Source: Hymenobacter aquaticus (GTDB taxonomy: Bacteria > Bacteroidota > Bacteroidia > Cytophagales > Hymenobacteraceae). Taken from it: a stretch of 64,000 nucleotides of DNA. The notes below the pieces were generated by a model. It was given only the letters and a program-made list of their open reading frames with translations, was not told where the DNA came from and made no database searches. The DNA lies in contig NZ_SRLC01000002.1 in NCBI RefSeq assembly GCF_004765605.1, forward strand, positions 744,001-808,000, read 5' to 3'. Below are positions 40,940 to 48,938 of the stretch, in pieces; position 1 is the stretch's first letter; every line of letters begins with the position of its first letter. The position numbers were made by a program, and so were the translations under genes.

Positions 40940-41365
40940 ATGAAAAAGCTGATTGCCGCTGTGCTGCTGACGGGCACAAGTTTAGTTGCCTATCAGGCCC
41001 AGGCCCAGACCGAGCCCCGGCCCGATACTCCTGCTGCCAGCCGGAAATCTACCCGGAAGGCTTCCGGGGCGGATATTGCCCGCATGCAGCGCCGCATGAG
41101 CATGAACCCCGACGAGGCCAAGCGCGACCAGCAGATTGAAATTCTGGAGGCCCGCTCGGGTGGTACCGCCAACACCAGCTTCGGGCGGGCTTCGGGCCCG
41201 GCCCGGCAGTACGAGAAAGGCAAGGCCGGCTTCACCGTGCGCAAGTTCAAGGACAAGCGCGGCACCGCCCAGCAGCAGCGCGGCCAGAGCCGCAAGGCCC
41301 CCGGCATCGACCCGCCGGGCAAGCCGCTCAAGCACAAGAAAAAGCACCGCTTCCTGTTCTTCTAG
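40940..41365 (+). CDS. Small basic exported protein of unknown function
   Basis: A 141-residue protein. The N-terminal MKKLIAAVLLTGTSLVAYQAQA is a signal peptide, which decides the ATG at 40940 over a frame opening at 40880. The mature part is highly basic and low in hydrophobic residues (SRKSTRKASGADIARMQRRM, RKFKDKRGTAQQQRGQSRKA), ending in KHKKKHRFLFF. It looks intrinsically disordered. The pattern suggests contact with anionic polymer such as nucleic acid or lipopolysaccharide, but there is no recognised domain. It has its own promoter and terminator. Confidence 0.7.
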   Translation: MKKLIAAVLLTGTSLVAYQAQAQTEPRPDTPAASRKSTRKASGADIARMQRRMSMNPDEAKRDQQIEILEARSGGTANTSFGRASGPARQYEKGKAGFTVRKFKDKRGTAQQQRGQSRKAPGIDPPGKPLKHKKKHRFLFF

Positions 41366-41709
41366 CAGGGCGCGACAAGCATAAAAAAAGCCCCGTAGCA
41401 GTGCTGCGGGGCTTTTTGCATCTTCAGCGGCTTCAGGGCCACCGTTCGCCCCTGATGCTGCTGAAGAAGTATCTGCCGGGCCCCGGTGGGCAACCGGGGC
41501 GCTGGCTAAAGAAAGTTGAGCCCAGCCAGGGAGGCGCTTGTTTTATCCTTGATACGACTTATCTTGGCTGAGGTAACAACTAATTACCTACTACCCGCTC
41601 TATCGTACCCCACGCGCGTTTTTTGCTGATTATTTAGCGGAAAAAGCGCCGCAAGCACATCTATTTCAATCCCGGTTTCCCAGTATTCTTAACCCCCTAA
41701 CCTATTCTC
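41366..41709 (+). other. 344-nt intergenic region
   Basis: No gene is seen. It begins with the terminator of the preceding gene (41383-41417). The rest is A+T-richer, with TATCTTGG at about 41562 as an imperfect -7 box that could serve the gene at 41710. Confidence 0.4.
41384..41417 (+). terminator. Intrinsic terminator of the small basic protein gene
   Basis: An 11-bp stem AAAAAGCCCCG/CGGGGCTTTTT (41385-41395 with 41407-41417) extended by further pairs in the loop. The right arm ends in five T. It lies 18 nt after the stop. Confidence 0.8.
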
Positions 41710-42555
41710 ATGGCAAACTCAAGTTTTGCGGGCTCCGAAGGCCTGCACGTGATGCGTCTTGGCGGCACCGCCGAGCAAACCGAAAATATCTTCGGCCCCC
41801 TGGCCGGCCTGATCGGCAGCTGGGTCGGCAACAAAGGCTGGAACCTGATTGCGGTGCCCAACCAGAAGGGTGGCTTCGTTTTGCTGACGAGCCCTTACAT
41901 CGAAACCCTCACGATTAGTCCGCTGGCTACGCCCACGCCTAACCGCGGAGAGCGAATTATCCAGCAGCTGCCCACGCTGCTCTACGAGCTGAAAATCAAC
42001 AGCCTGATCGACGGAAGCCTGATGCACGCCGAAAATGGCACTTGGCTGCTGCTGCCCGACTGCCCCAGTGGCTTCGGCGTGGCCCGGCAGGCCTCCGTGC
42101 CCCACGGCGACTCGCTCCTGGCCCCAGGTACTGTGCAGGTAACCAAAGGCGGCCCCAGCATTCCGGATATTTCGTCGCTGCCCGATATCGGGGGCACCCG
42201 GCTGGGCTACCTCGACCCGTATCTGACGCCCATGCAGGGCTTCAACAAAACCAACCCCAACGCCACGCTCCGGCAGGCCAGCTCTCAGCAGACTATCGTT
42301 CAAACCACTACTATTTCCGTCAGCACCGACAACCAGGGCGGTATCGTCAACATTCCCTTCATCGTCAAGAATGCCGATGCCAGCAAGTTTGAGGCGACCT
42401 TCTGGCTGGAAACCGTGCTCGACAAGCCCACGGGCCGCACGTTTCAGCAGCTGCAGTACTCCCAGGCCACCAGCATCGACTTCCTGCCCCGCCTTGATGG
42501 GAAGGGCCTGATCCAGTGGCCCCACATCAACATCAACACGCTGATTAAGCGGTAA
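41710..42555 (+). CDS. Nitrobindin/heme-binding-like beta-barrel protein (tentative)
   Basis: A 281-residue cytoplasmic protein without signal peptide. The segment NIFGPLAGLIGSWVGNKGWN, followed by LIAVP..., GGFVLLTSPYIETLTISPLA and PTPNRGERIIQQLPTLLYEL, has the pattern of the THAP4/nitrobindin-like barrel proteins often annotated as heme-binding. ENGTWLLLPDC and VARQASVPHGDSLLAPGT continue it; the His in SVPHGDSLL is a possible ligand. The C-terminal third (TTTISVSTDNQGGIVNIPFIV and onwards) looks like a second strand-rich region. Identification is by remembered family pattern, not a search. It is transcribed alone and ends in a strong shared terminator. Ligand and role are open. Confidence 0.6.
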   Translation: MANSSFAGSEGLHVMRLGGTAEQTENIFGPLAGLIGSWVGNKGWNLIAVPNQKGGFVLLTSPYIETLTISPLATPTPNRGERIIQQLPTLLYELKINSLIDGSLMHAENGTWLLLPDCPSGFGVARQASVPHGDSLLAPGTVQVTKGGPSIPDISSLPDIGGTRLGYLDPYLTPMQGFNKTNPNATLRQASSQQTIVQTTTISVSTDNQGGIVNIPFIVKNADASKFEATFWLETVLDKPTGRTFQQLQYSQATSIDFLPRLDGKGLIQWPHININTLIKR

Positions 42556-42582
42556 TCAGAGCCGCCGTATTCTGCTAAACAG

Positions 42583-42612
42583 CCGGGGCAAACCACACGC
42601 GGTTTGCCCCGG
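42583..42612. terminator. Bidirectional terminator between convergent genes
   Basis: A 12-bp perfect stem (42583-42594 with 42601-42612) and 6-nt loop, followed on + by TTTGTTTT. It lies between the + gene ending at 42555 and the - gene ending at 42628. Confidence 0.8.
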
Positions 42613-42627
42613 TTTGTTTTCGGCGGT

Positions 42628-43434
42628 TTAGAACCGGGCCGACAAGCCTACTTTCAGGTAGTTCATGTCGTAGCCCAGCTCCGTAAAGGCCCCGATGTTG
42701 TCGGTGAAGTAGTAGCGGGCTCCCACAAAGATGCCGGTCGTGAGGTAGGCCATGCTCGTGTTGTAGCCGCGCAGCTCCGGTACGTCATCGTAGTAGCTGT
42801 CGGTCCACTTCTGAATCCGGACGCCCAGGCTGATGCCGCCGTAGGTATCCAGCTTGGGGTTCTGCAGCACGTTGTAGTGGTAGGTGCCCCGGGCCGAGAC
42901 AATAATGTTGGTCCACTTGGACTTGTAGCTCGTGCCCGGATAATCGTAGTGGTAAGCCTTGTAGCCCACCAAGCCGCCGATGCCGATAGTGCCGGGGCCC
43001 ACGCCCTCCTTGATGCCGTGCTCCACCGACAGGCTCATGGCCGGCGTCGACTTCACCGTGCCGTAATAGCCGTACCCTATGCCCACGCCAATGCCGAGGT
43101 TGGCCACGGTGCTGCCTTTCTGGAACAATTCACCTGCCGCTGCCGGAGTAGCCGGGGCCTTTTCCGGAGCTGCGGGCGCCGGGGCCGCCGCAGTAACCGG
43201 TGCAGGCGCCGGCGCTGGGGTAGGCTTTGCCGTCGTAGGAGCTTTAGCCACTGGCTTGGCGGCCGGCTTGGCTACCGACTTGGTCGTGGTGGCTGTTTTC
43301 GTGGTGGCCGGGCGGGTAGTAGGAGCAGTGCCGGGGCTGGCCGGCTTTACAGCCCGCGCCGGGGCTTTGGTTTGGGCCACAGCTGAAGCGCTAGTCAGGG
43401 CTGCGAAGAGGAGAGTGGTAACCAGAGTTTTCAT
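42628..43434 (-). CDS. Outer-membrane beta-barrel protein with Ala/Pro/Thr/Lys-rich linker
   Basis: A 268-residue exported protein. Signal peptide (MKTLVTTLLFAALTSASAVA), then about 75 residues of Ala/Pro/Thr/Lys repeats (TKTATTTKSVAKPAAKPVAK and similar), then a small barrel (about 105-268) with alternating strands and Tyr/Gly turns (ANLGIGVGIGYGYYGTV, VGARYYFTDNIGAFTELGYD) ending in KVGLSARF. The terminal Phe is the barrel-assembly signature. The linker could span murein. The ATG at 43434 is chosen because it starts the signal peptide. A consensus promoter lies 64 nt upstream. The function is unknown. Confidence 0.88.
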   Translation of the reverse strand: MKTLVTTLLFAALTSASAVAQTKAPARAVKPASPGTAPTTRPATTKTATTTKSVAKPAAKPVAKAPTTAKPTPAPAPAPVTAAAPAPAAPEKAPATPAAAGELFQKGSTVANLGIGVGIGYGYYGTVKSTPAMSLSVEHGIKEGVGPGTIGIGGLVGYKAYHYDYPGTSYKSKWTNIIVSARGTYHYNVLQNPKLDTYGGISLGVRIQKWTDSYYDDVPELRGYNTSMAYLTTGIFVGARYYFTDNIGAFTELGYDMNYLKVGLSARF

Positions 43435-43497
43435 AGTACTAGGAGGTTGGTAATCAGAGTTGATGTTTTTTAAGTGCAATTATTTCCTGAACTGATG

Positions 43498-43528
43498 CAA
43501 AAATAGCGCGTTGCCGGGCGCACATCAA
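43498..43528 (-). promoter_or_regulatory. Promoter of the outer-membrane barrel gene
   Basis: TTG (43528-43526), 20-nt spacer, TATTTTTG (43505-43498): full match to the Bacteroidota consensus. Transcription would begin about 55-60 nt upstream of the ATG. Confidence 0.75.
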
Positions 43529-43664
43529 TAGCATGATGATGTGAGCTTGCTGTGGGCTCTGGTTTTGCGCCGCAATATTGATAAATATTAGAAAAGACTA
43601 TTATTTGAAAAGTCGCCATCTAGCGCTAATTCCTACGCGCTAAAAACGCTCTGCTACCAAAGAA

Positions 43665-43694
43665 AAAGCCCCAACCGTTTCCGGTTGGGGCTTT
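43665..43694 (-). terminator. Intrinsic terminator of infB
   Basis: A 13-bp perfect stem (43665-43677 with 43682-43694) and 4-nt loop, followed on the minus strand by TTTCT after the stem's own T residues. It is 23 nt after the infB stop and ends the rimP-nusA-infB transcript. Confidence 0.85.
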
Positions 43695-43716
43695 CTTACT
43701 CTATACAGGTTGCGGC

Positions 43717-46700
43717 TTACAGCGTCCGCTTAACTTCTTTCTCTTCGAAGCCCTCAATGTTGTCACCTTCGCGCAAATCATTAAAGCCTTTGATCGAAAT
43801 ACCGCACTCGTAGCCTTGGCGTACTTCCGACACGTCGTCTTTGTACCGCTTCAGCGCCGAGATTTCGCCCGAATGCACCACGATACCGTCGCGCACCACC
43901 CGCACCTTGGTATTGCGGGTGAAGGAGCCCTCCGTTACCATACAGCCTGCAATGCTGCCCACCTTGGTAATGTTGAACACCTGCCGCACCTCGGCGTTGG
44001 CTACCACTACTTCCTGCACCGTTGGGGCCAGCATGCCTTCCATGGCATCCTTCACCTCATTGATGGCGTTGTAGATGATAGAGTAGAGGCGAATATCGAT
44101 CTGCTCGTTGTCGGCCAGCTTGCGGGCACTCTGCGAGGGCCGCACCTGGAAGCCGATGATGATGGCGTCGGAAGCCGAAGCCAGCAGCACGTCCGATTCG
44201 GAGATGGCACCCACACCTTTCGACAGGATGTTCACCTTCACTTCCGGCGTCGAGAGCTTGAGCAGCGAGTCGGAGAGAGCTTCTACCGAGCCGTCCACGT
44301 CACCTTTCACAATAACGTTGAGCTCTTTGAACGAGCCGATAGCCAGACGGCGACCAATTTCGTCCAGGGTAATGTGCTTCTTGGTCCGCATGCTCTGCTC
44401 ACGCGAGAGTTGCTGACGCTGAGTGGCCAATTCGCGGGCTTCGCGCTCGGTTTCCATCACCTGAATCTTGTCGCCGGCCTGCGGAGCACCCGTCAGACCA
44501 AGCACCTGTACCGGAGTGGCCGGGCCAGCTTGCTTCATCTTCTTGCCGCGGTGGTCGGTCATGGCCTTCACGCGGCCGTAGTGCGGACCCGCCAGTACCA
44601 CGTCGCCCACCTTCAGCGTCCCGGTTTGCACCAGCACGGTGGTTACGTAGCCGCGGCCTTTGTCCAGCATGGCTTCGATGACGGTACCCACGGCGTTGCG
44701 GTCGGGGTTGGCTTTCAGCTCGAGCAGCTCGGCTTCCAGCAACACCTTTTCCAGCAGATCATCGATACCCAGGCCGGTTTTGGCCGATACCTCCTGCGAC
44801 TGATACTTACCACCCCAGTCTTCGACCAGAATGTTCATCTGCGACAGCTCCTCCCGGATTTTCTCCGAGTTGGCGCCGGGCTTATCAATCTTGTTCATCG
44901 CAATAACGATGGGCACGCCCGCCGCTTGCGCGTGGTTGATGGCTTCCCGCGTCTGGGGCATCACCGAGTCGTCGGCTGCTACCACGATGATGGCAATGTC
45001 CGTCACCTTGGCACCCCGGGCACGCATAGCGGTAAACGCTTCGTGACCCGGCGTATCGAGGAAGGTAACGCGCTTGCCCGACTTGGTCATTACGTCGTAG
45101 GCCCCGATGTGCTGCGTAATACCGCCGGCTTCGCCTTTGGCTACGCTGGCGTTCCGGATGTAGTCAAGCAGCGAGGTCTTGCCGTGGTCGACGTGGCCCA
45201 TGATGGTCACGATAGGAGCCCGCGGCAGCAGATCCTCGGGGTTGTCCTCAAGGGTCGTGTCGATTTCATCTTCCTCCGCCGACAGGAACTCTACGTCGTA
45301 GCCAAACTCGTCGGCCACTACCGTAATAGCTTCCGCATCGAGACGCTGGTTGATGGAAACGAACATGCCCATGTTCAGGCACACCTTGATGACTTCGTTC
45401 ACCGAAACGTCCATCAGCGAAGCCAGGTCGTTGGCGGAGATGAACTCGGTTACTTTGAGCGTCTTGGCATCCAGCTCGTTTTGGGCGCGCTGGGCTTCCC
45501 GATCCTCGGCCCCACCGGCGCGCTTGTCGCGGCGGTACTTGGCGCGGTTATTCTGGTTGCCACCACGGCCGCCGCTGAGCTTAGCCAGCGTCGCCTTGAT
45601 CTGCTCCTGAATCTGCTTGTCGTTCTGCTCGGGCGTGTTGGCCACCGCCGGACGGGGGGCATTGCCACCCTGGCCGGGGCGCTGACCCGGACCACCGGGC
45701 CGCTGACCAGGGCCGCCGGGGCGCTGACCAGGGCCACCACCGGGGCGGTTGCCCTGGTAGCCGCCACCCTGGCCGGTATTCTGACCAGTTTGCCCCGTAG
45801 TCGGAGCGCCGGGAGCCGGCATGCGGGCCCGCTTTTTCTTGTTGTCGGTACCGAGTCCGCTCTTGCGAACATCGGATGAGGCCACCGGCCGGGCCCCGCG
45901 GCCACCACGCCGGGAAGAATCAAGCGGAAGCTCGATCTTGCCCAGTACGGTAAGGCCTTTCAGCTGATCGGCTTTGGCGACGATAGTGCCACCTTCTTCC
46001 GTCGACTGCTCACTGGCAGCAGAATCTGCGGCGGCAGGAGCACTGGCAACCGGGGCCGGCTCGGGAGCCGAGGAGGCTGCTACGGGCGCGGGAGCAACTG
46101 CCGGAGTAGCAGCGGGAGCGGGAGCCGGAGTAGGCTCGGGCGCAGGGGCCGCTTCTACTTTGGGCTCGGGCTTGGCTTCCGCAACCGGGGCTGGCGCGGG
46201 GGCCGGGGCCGGCTGCGGAGCAGGAGCAACTGGCTTTTGCTCCGCTACGGGTGCCGGGGCGGGCACGGGTGCCGGAGTGGGCTGGGGAGCCGCAGCGGCC
46301 GGGCGCGGAGGCACCGGACGGCCTTTCGAGTCCAGCTCAATCTTGCCCAGTACTTTCAGGCCGGGCACTTTGGGTGCTTCGGGTTCGGCGGGAGCAGCAG
46401 CTACCGGCGCGGGCGCGGGCGCCACGGGCTTCACCTCAGCTGCCGGGGCAGGCTGGGGGGCCGGCGCGGCCGGCTTGGCTTCTTCCACGGGCTTGGGCGC
46501 TGGTGCCGGGGTGGGCACAGCGGGGCTCGACGCTTTCGGCGCAACAGGTTCCGGCCGGGGAGCAGGAGCGGCTTCGGCTTCGGTCTGGCGCTTGGCCTGG
46601 CTGAGCTTGGTCGCTTCCATCTTGTCTTGCGCCGAGGACGCAAACTCCTTCTCCAGCAAGCCTACCTGTTCGGCAGTCAGCTTCGTGGTAGGTTTATTTT

Positions 46701-46803
46701 CTACCTGATGTCCTTTCTTGGCCAAGGTCTCCACGACCGTGCCCATTCCAATATTCAGGTCTTTGGCTGCCTGCTGGAGCCGTTTAGGTGCTGCTTCCGC
46801 CAT
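43717..46803 (-). CDS. infB: Translation initiation factor IF-2
   Basis: A 1028-residue IF-2, the GTPase that places fMet-tRNA on the 30S subunit and drives subunit joining. The first 50 residues are the IF2_N helical module ([20 protein letters not shown]). A very long Ala/Pro/Glu-rich region and a Gly/Gln/Arg-rich segment (about 330-420) follow. The G domain is complete: GHVDHGKT near residue 533, [11 protein letters not shown] near 583, NKID near 635. Domains II-IV follow to EKEVKRTL. The ATG at 46803 gives the standard N-terminus; the in-frame extension upstream is non-conserved and covers a -7 box at 46844-46837. It is the last gene of rimP-nusA-infB. Confidence 0.97.
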   Translation of the reverse strand: MAEAAPKRLQQAAKDLNIGMGTVVETLAKKGHQVENKPTTKLTAEQVGLLEKEFASSAQDKMEATKLSQAKRQTEAEAAPAPRPEPVAPKASSPAVPTPAPAPKPVEEAKPAAPAPQPAPAAEVKPVAPAPAPVAAAPAEPEAPKVPGLKVLGKIELDSKGRPVPPRPAAAAPQPTPAPVPAPAPVAEQKPVAPAPQPAPAPAPAPVAEAKPEPKVEAAPAPEPTPAPAPAATPAVAPAPVAASSAPEPAPVASAPAAADSAASEQSTEEGGTIVAKADQLKGLTVLGKIELPLDSSRRGGRGARPVASSDVRKSGLGTDNKKKRARMPAPGAPTTGQTGQNTGQGGGYQGNRPGGGPGQRPGGPGQRPGGPGQRPGQGGNAPRPAVANTPEQNDKQIQEQIKATLAKLSGGRGGNQNNRAKYRRDKRAGGAEDREAQRAQNELDAKTLKVTEFISANDLASLMDVSVNEVIKVCLNMGMFVSINQRLDAEAITVVADEFGYDVEFLSAEEDEIDTTLEDNPEDLLPRAPIVTIMGHVDHGKTSLLDYIRNASVAKGEAGGITQHIGAYDVMTKSGKRVTFLDTPGHEAFTAMRARGAKVTDIAIIVVAADDSVMPQTREAINHAQAAGVPIVIAMNKIDKPGANSEKIREELSQMNILVEDWGGKYQSQEVSAKTGLGIDDLLEKVLLEAELLELKANPDRNAVGTVIEAMLDKGRGYVTTVLVQTGTLKVGDVVLAGPHYGRVKAMTDHRGKKMKQAGPATPVQVLGLTGAPQAGDKIQVMETEREARELATQRQQLSREQSMRTKKHITLDEIGRRLAIGSFKELNVIVKGDVDGSVEALSDSLLKLSTPEVKVNILSKGVGAISESDVLLASASDAIIIGFQVRPSQSARKLADNEQIDIRLYSIIYNAINEVKDAMEGMLAPTVQEVVVANAEVRQVFNITKVGSIAGCMVTEGSFTRNTKVRVVRDGIVVHSGEISALKRYKDDVSEVRQGYECGISIKGFNDLREGDNIEGFEEKEVKRTL

Positions 46804-46836
46804 TCTATGCTCGCGAACGATACTCGTATTCAGATG

Positions 46837-46844
46837 CAAAGGTA
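46837..46844 (-). promoter_or_regulatory. Internal -7 box before infB
   Basis: TACCTTTG (minus strand 46844-46837) matches TAnnTTTG and lies 33 nt before the infB ATG in the 122-nt nusA-infB gap. It suggests additional independent transcription of infB. No -33 TTG at proper spacing. Confidence 0.5.
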
Positions 46845-46925
46845 CTACATTAAATCTTGCCAGCCGACGCCAAATCACGCCGACTAGCGTGATTTAGCGT
46901 CCTTGCTGTACCGGCCGCCGCGCAT

Positions 46926-48209
46926 TCATTGCGCGTCGCCGGAATTTGTGGTTTCTTCTTGTTCTTCGTTATCCTCGAATTCATTGCGGATGATGCGGAA
47001 AACGTCCTCAACGGTTACGTCTTCCAGCTCGGTGCGCCGCACGATATCTTCTTTGCTCACAGCCAGTACGGCACGGCCCGTGTCGAGGCCGATTTTCTTG
47101 AGCTCGTCGAGCACCCAGCCTTCAATTTCATCCTGGAATTCGTCGAGGGCAATATCTTCGTCGTAGTCGCCGGCTTCGCGGAACACGTCGATTTCCATGC
47201 CGACCAACCGGCTTGCCAGCTTAATGTTGGCGCCGCCCCGGCCGATGGCCAGGCTAACTTGGTCCGGCTTTAAGAACACCGACACGCGGCCGGTTTGTTC
47301 ATTAATGCGCATCGAGCCAATCTTGGCCGGCGACAGGGCCCGCTGGATGTAGAGCTCGAGGTTATCGGTGTAATTGATAACGTCGATGTTCTCGTTTTCC
47401 AGCTCGCGCACTACGGCGTGAATCCGGGAGCCTTTCATGCCGACGCAGGCGCCGACGGGGTCAATCCGGTCGTCGTAGCTTTCGACGGCTACTTTGGCCC
47501 GCTCGCCCGGCTCGCGCACGATGTTCTTGATGGTGATGAGGCCGTCGTAGATTTCGGGTACTTCCAGCTCGAACAAACGCTCCAGGAAAGCCGGCGCGGC
47601 GCGCGAGAGGATGATTTTGGGCGTGCCGTTGATGATTTCGACGCGGTGTACCACGGCGCGCACGGTGTCGCCCTTGCGGTAGCGGTCCTTCGGGATCTGC
47701 TCACCCTTGGGCAGCACCAGCTCGTTTTCCTCCTTGTCCAGGATCAGGGCCTCGCGGCTCCACACCTGGTACACTTCGCCGGTCACGATTTCGCCCACCT
47801 GGTCTTTGTAAGCCTGGTAGAGGTTGTCGCGCTCGAGGTCCTTCACGCGCTGAATCAGCGTCTGGCGGGCCATCAGCACGGCCCGGCGACCGAAGTCTTC
47901 GAGCTTCACCTCTTCGGCTACCTGCTCGCCCACTTCGAAGTCGGCTTCGATCTTCTGGGCTTCGGCCAGCGGAATCTTGTCGAAATCCCAGATGTCCTCG
48001 GAGTTGTCATCCACGATTTCGCGGTTGCGCCAAATCTCCAGGTCGCCTTTGTCCACGTTGATGATGACGTCGAAGTTCTCATCGGTGGTGTACTTTTTCC
48101 GGATCATCGTGCGGAACACGTCCTCCAGGATACTCATCATCGTGGGACGGTCGATGTTCTTGGAGCGGGCGAACTCGGCGAACGATTCTATCAGGACGTT
48201 GCTGTTCAT
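46926..48209 (-). CDS. nusA: Transcription termination/antitermination protein NusA
   Basis: A 427-residue NusA that binds RNA polymerase and modulates pausing, termination and antitermination. The N-terminal polymerase-binding domain (1-130) starts MNSNVLIESFAEFARSKNID. The S1 domain (about 135-205) includes VGEIVTGEVYQVWSREALI; two KH domains follow (GACVGMKGSRIHAVVRELEN and LAIGRGGANIKLASRLVGME). The C-terminal acidic repeats of E. coli NusA are absent; instead it ends in a short acidic tail (EFEDNEEQEETTNSGDAQ), normal for Bacteroidota. It lies 126 nt after rimP, with a nested inverted repeat in the gap. Confidence 0.97.
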   Translation of the reverse strand: MNSNVLIESFAEFARSKNIDRPTMMSILEDVFRTMIRKKYTTDENFDVIINVDKGDLEIWRNREIVDDNSEDIWDFDKIPLAEAQKIEADFEVGEQVAEEVKLEDFGRRAVLMARQTLIQRVKDLERDNLYQAYKDQVGEIVTGEVYQVWSREALILDKEENELVLPKGEQIPKDRYRKGDTVRAVVHRVEIINGTPKIILSRAAPAFLERLFELEVPEIYDGLITIKNIVREPGERAKVAVESYDDRIDPVGACVGMKGSRIHAVVRELENENIDVINYTDNLELYIQRALSPAKIGSMRINEQTGRVSVFLKPDQVSLAIGRGGANIKLASRLVGMEIDVFREAGDYDEDIALDEFQDEIEGWVLDELKKIGLDTGRAVLAVSKEDIVRRTELEDVTVEDVFRIIRNEFEDNEEQEETTNSGDAQ

Positions 48210-48224
48210 GGGGGTTAAGCTATT

Positions 48225-48273
48225 AACTGTTGGTGGGTGGGTAAGGTTTGAAACCTGTACTCGCTCAACAGTT
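48225..48273. repeat. Nested inverted repeat between rimP and nusA
   Basis: An outer 8-bp pair AACTGTTG/CAACAGTT (48225-48232 with 48266-48273) encloses an inner AGGTTT-G-AAACCT hairpin (48244-48256). In the transcript this could fold as a stem with an inner stem-loop just upstream of the nusA start at 48209, a candidate site for control of nusA translation or RNA processing. Confidence 0.4.
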
Positions 48274-48335
48274 TACGGGTTAGATGAATTTCAGAACGAG
48301 AGCCAAAAAGCGCGCGGGGCTACTGGCAGTCGGCT

Positions 48336-48806
48336 TTATTTAAAGGAAATGACGACCCGGGCTTCCTTGATGTCCGCGAAGGGAATCAGGACGGCGGGCA
48401 GGACTTTCTTTTTGTTTTTCTCCTTAATTTCCTCGGCCAGCTGAATGCCTTCGGCTTCGGTGGCTTCCAGCAGACCGGTTTTCTCGGTGTCGTCCTGCAG
48501 CTTCAGGCTCAGCGTGCGGCCCACATGGCGCGTGTACTGGCGCTGGTCGGTGAAGGGCTGGTCGGCACCGGGCGAGGTAACTTCCAGCGTGTAGCTGGCT
48601 TCTTCGCCGTAGGCCTCGTCGATGCGGCGGGCCAGCCGGCGGCTAACCTGGGCGCACTCGTCGATACCGAAGCCCTGCTCACTGTCGAGAATGACCGTAA
48701 TCTTGGGCCGGATGGCATCGGAAACGGTCAGGGCGACGACGAACAGCTCGGGGCCGGGCAGGCTGTCCTGGAGCATTTCGGCAATTTGGTCGCGGTCAAA
48801 TTTCAT
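48336..48806 (-). CDS. rimP: Ribosome maturation factor RimP
   Basis: A 156-residue RimP, needed for 30S subunit maturation. The N-terminal alpha/beta domain (MKFDRDQIAEMLQDSLPGPE, then DSEQGFGIDECAQVSRRLAR) is followed by the conserved YTLEVTSPGADQPFTDQRQY motif at its end and a C-terminal SH3-like barrel (HVGRTLSLKLQDDTEKTG, then FADIKEARVVISFK). Family proteins have SPG at the same place. It opens the rimP-nusA-infB operon, with a consensus promoter 69 nt upstream and a leader hairpin between. Confidence 0.96.
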   Translation of the reverse strand: MKFDRDQIAEMLQDSLPGPELFVVALTVSDAIRPKITVILDSEQGFGIDECAQVSRRLARRIDEAYGEEASYTLEVTSPGADQPFTDQRQYTRHVGRTLSLKLQDDTEKTGLLEATEAEGIQLAEEIKEKNKKKVLPAVLIPFADIKEARVVISFK

Positions 48807-48830
48807 CGGGAGGAGTAGGGGACAAAAGAA

Positions 48831-48853
48831 AGAGGGGACTGTGTGTCCCCTCT
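48831..48853 (-). promoter_or_regulatory. Terminator-like hairpin in the rimP leader
   Basis: A 9-bp perfect stem AGAGGGGAC/GTCCCCTCT (48831-48839 with 48845-48853) with a 5-nt loop, followed on the minus strand by TTCTTTTG. It lies between the promoter and the rimP ATG, so it may act as an attenuator of the whole operon or as a simple leader structure. Confidence 0.5.
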
Positions 48854-48874
48854 TCTCTAGTCAGTTTGCTGGTG

Positions 48875-48905
48875 CAAAGATAGATGGAAAAAATGCCGAA
48901 AGCAA
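48875..48905 (-). promoter_or_regulatory. Promoter of the rimP-nusA-infB operon
   Basis: TTG (48905-48903), 20-nt spacer, TATCTTTG (48882-48875): exact Bacteroidota consensus. The expected start is about 60 nt before the rimP ATG, leaving room for the leader hairpin. Confidence 0.75.
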
Positions 48906-48938
48906 GCCGCCCGCGCGGGCCCGGCGGGAGCCGGCGAC

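Noticed and set aside
43816..45879. Long + strand open frame
   Set aside because: Antisense to infB, whose domains are certain. No recognisable protein features.
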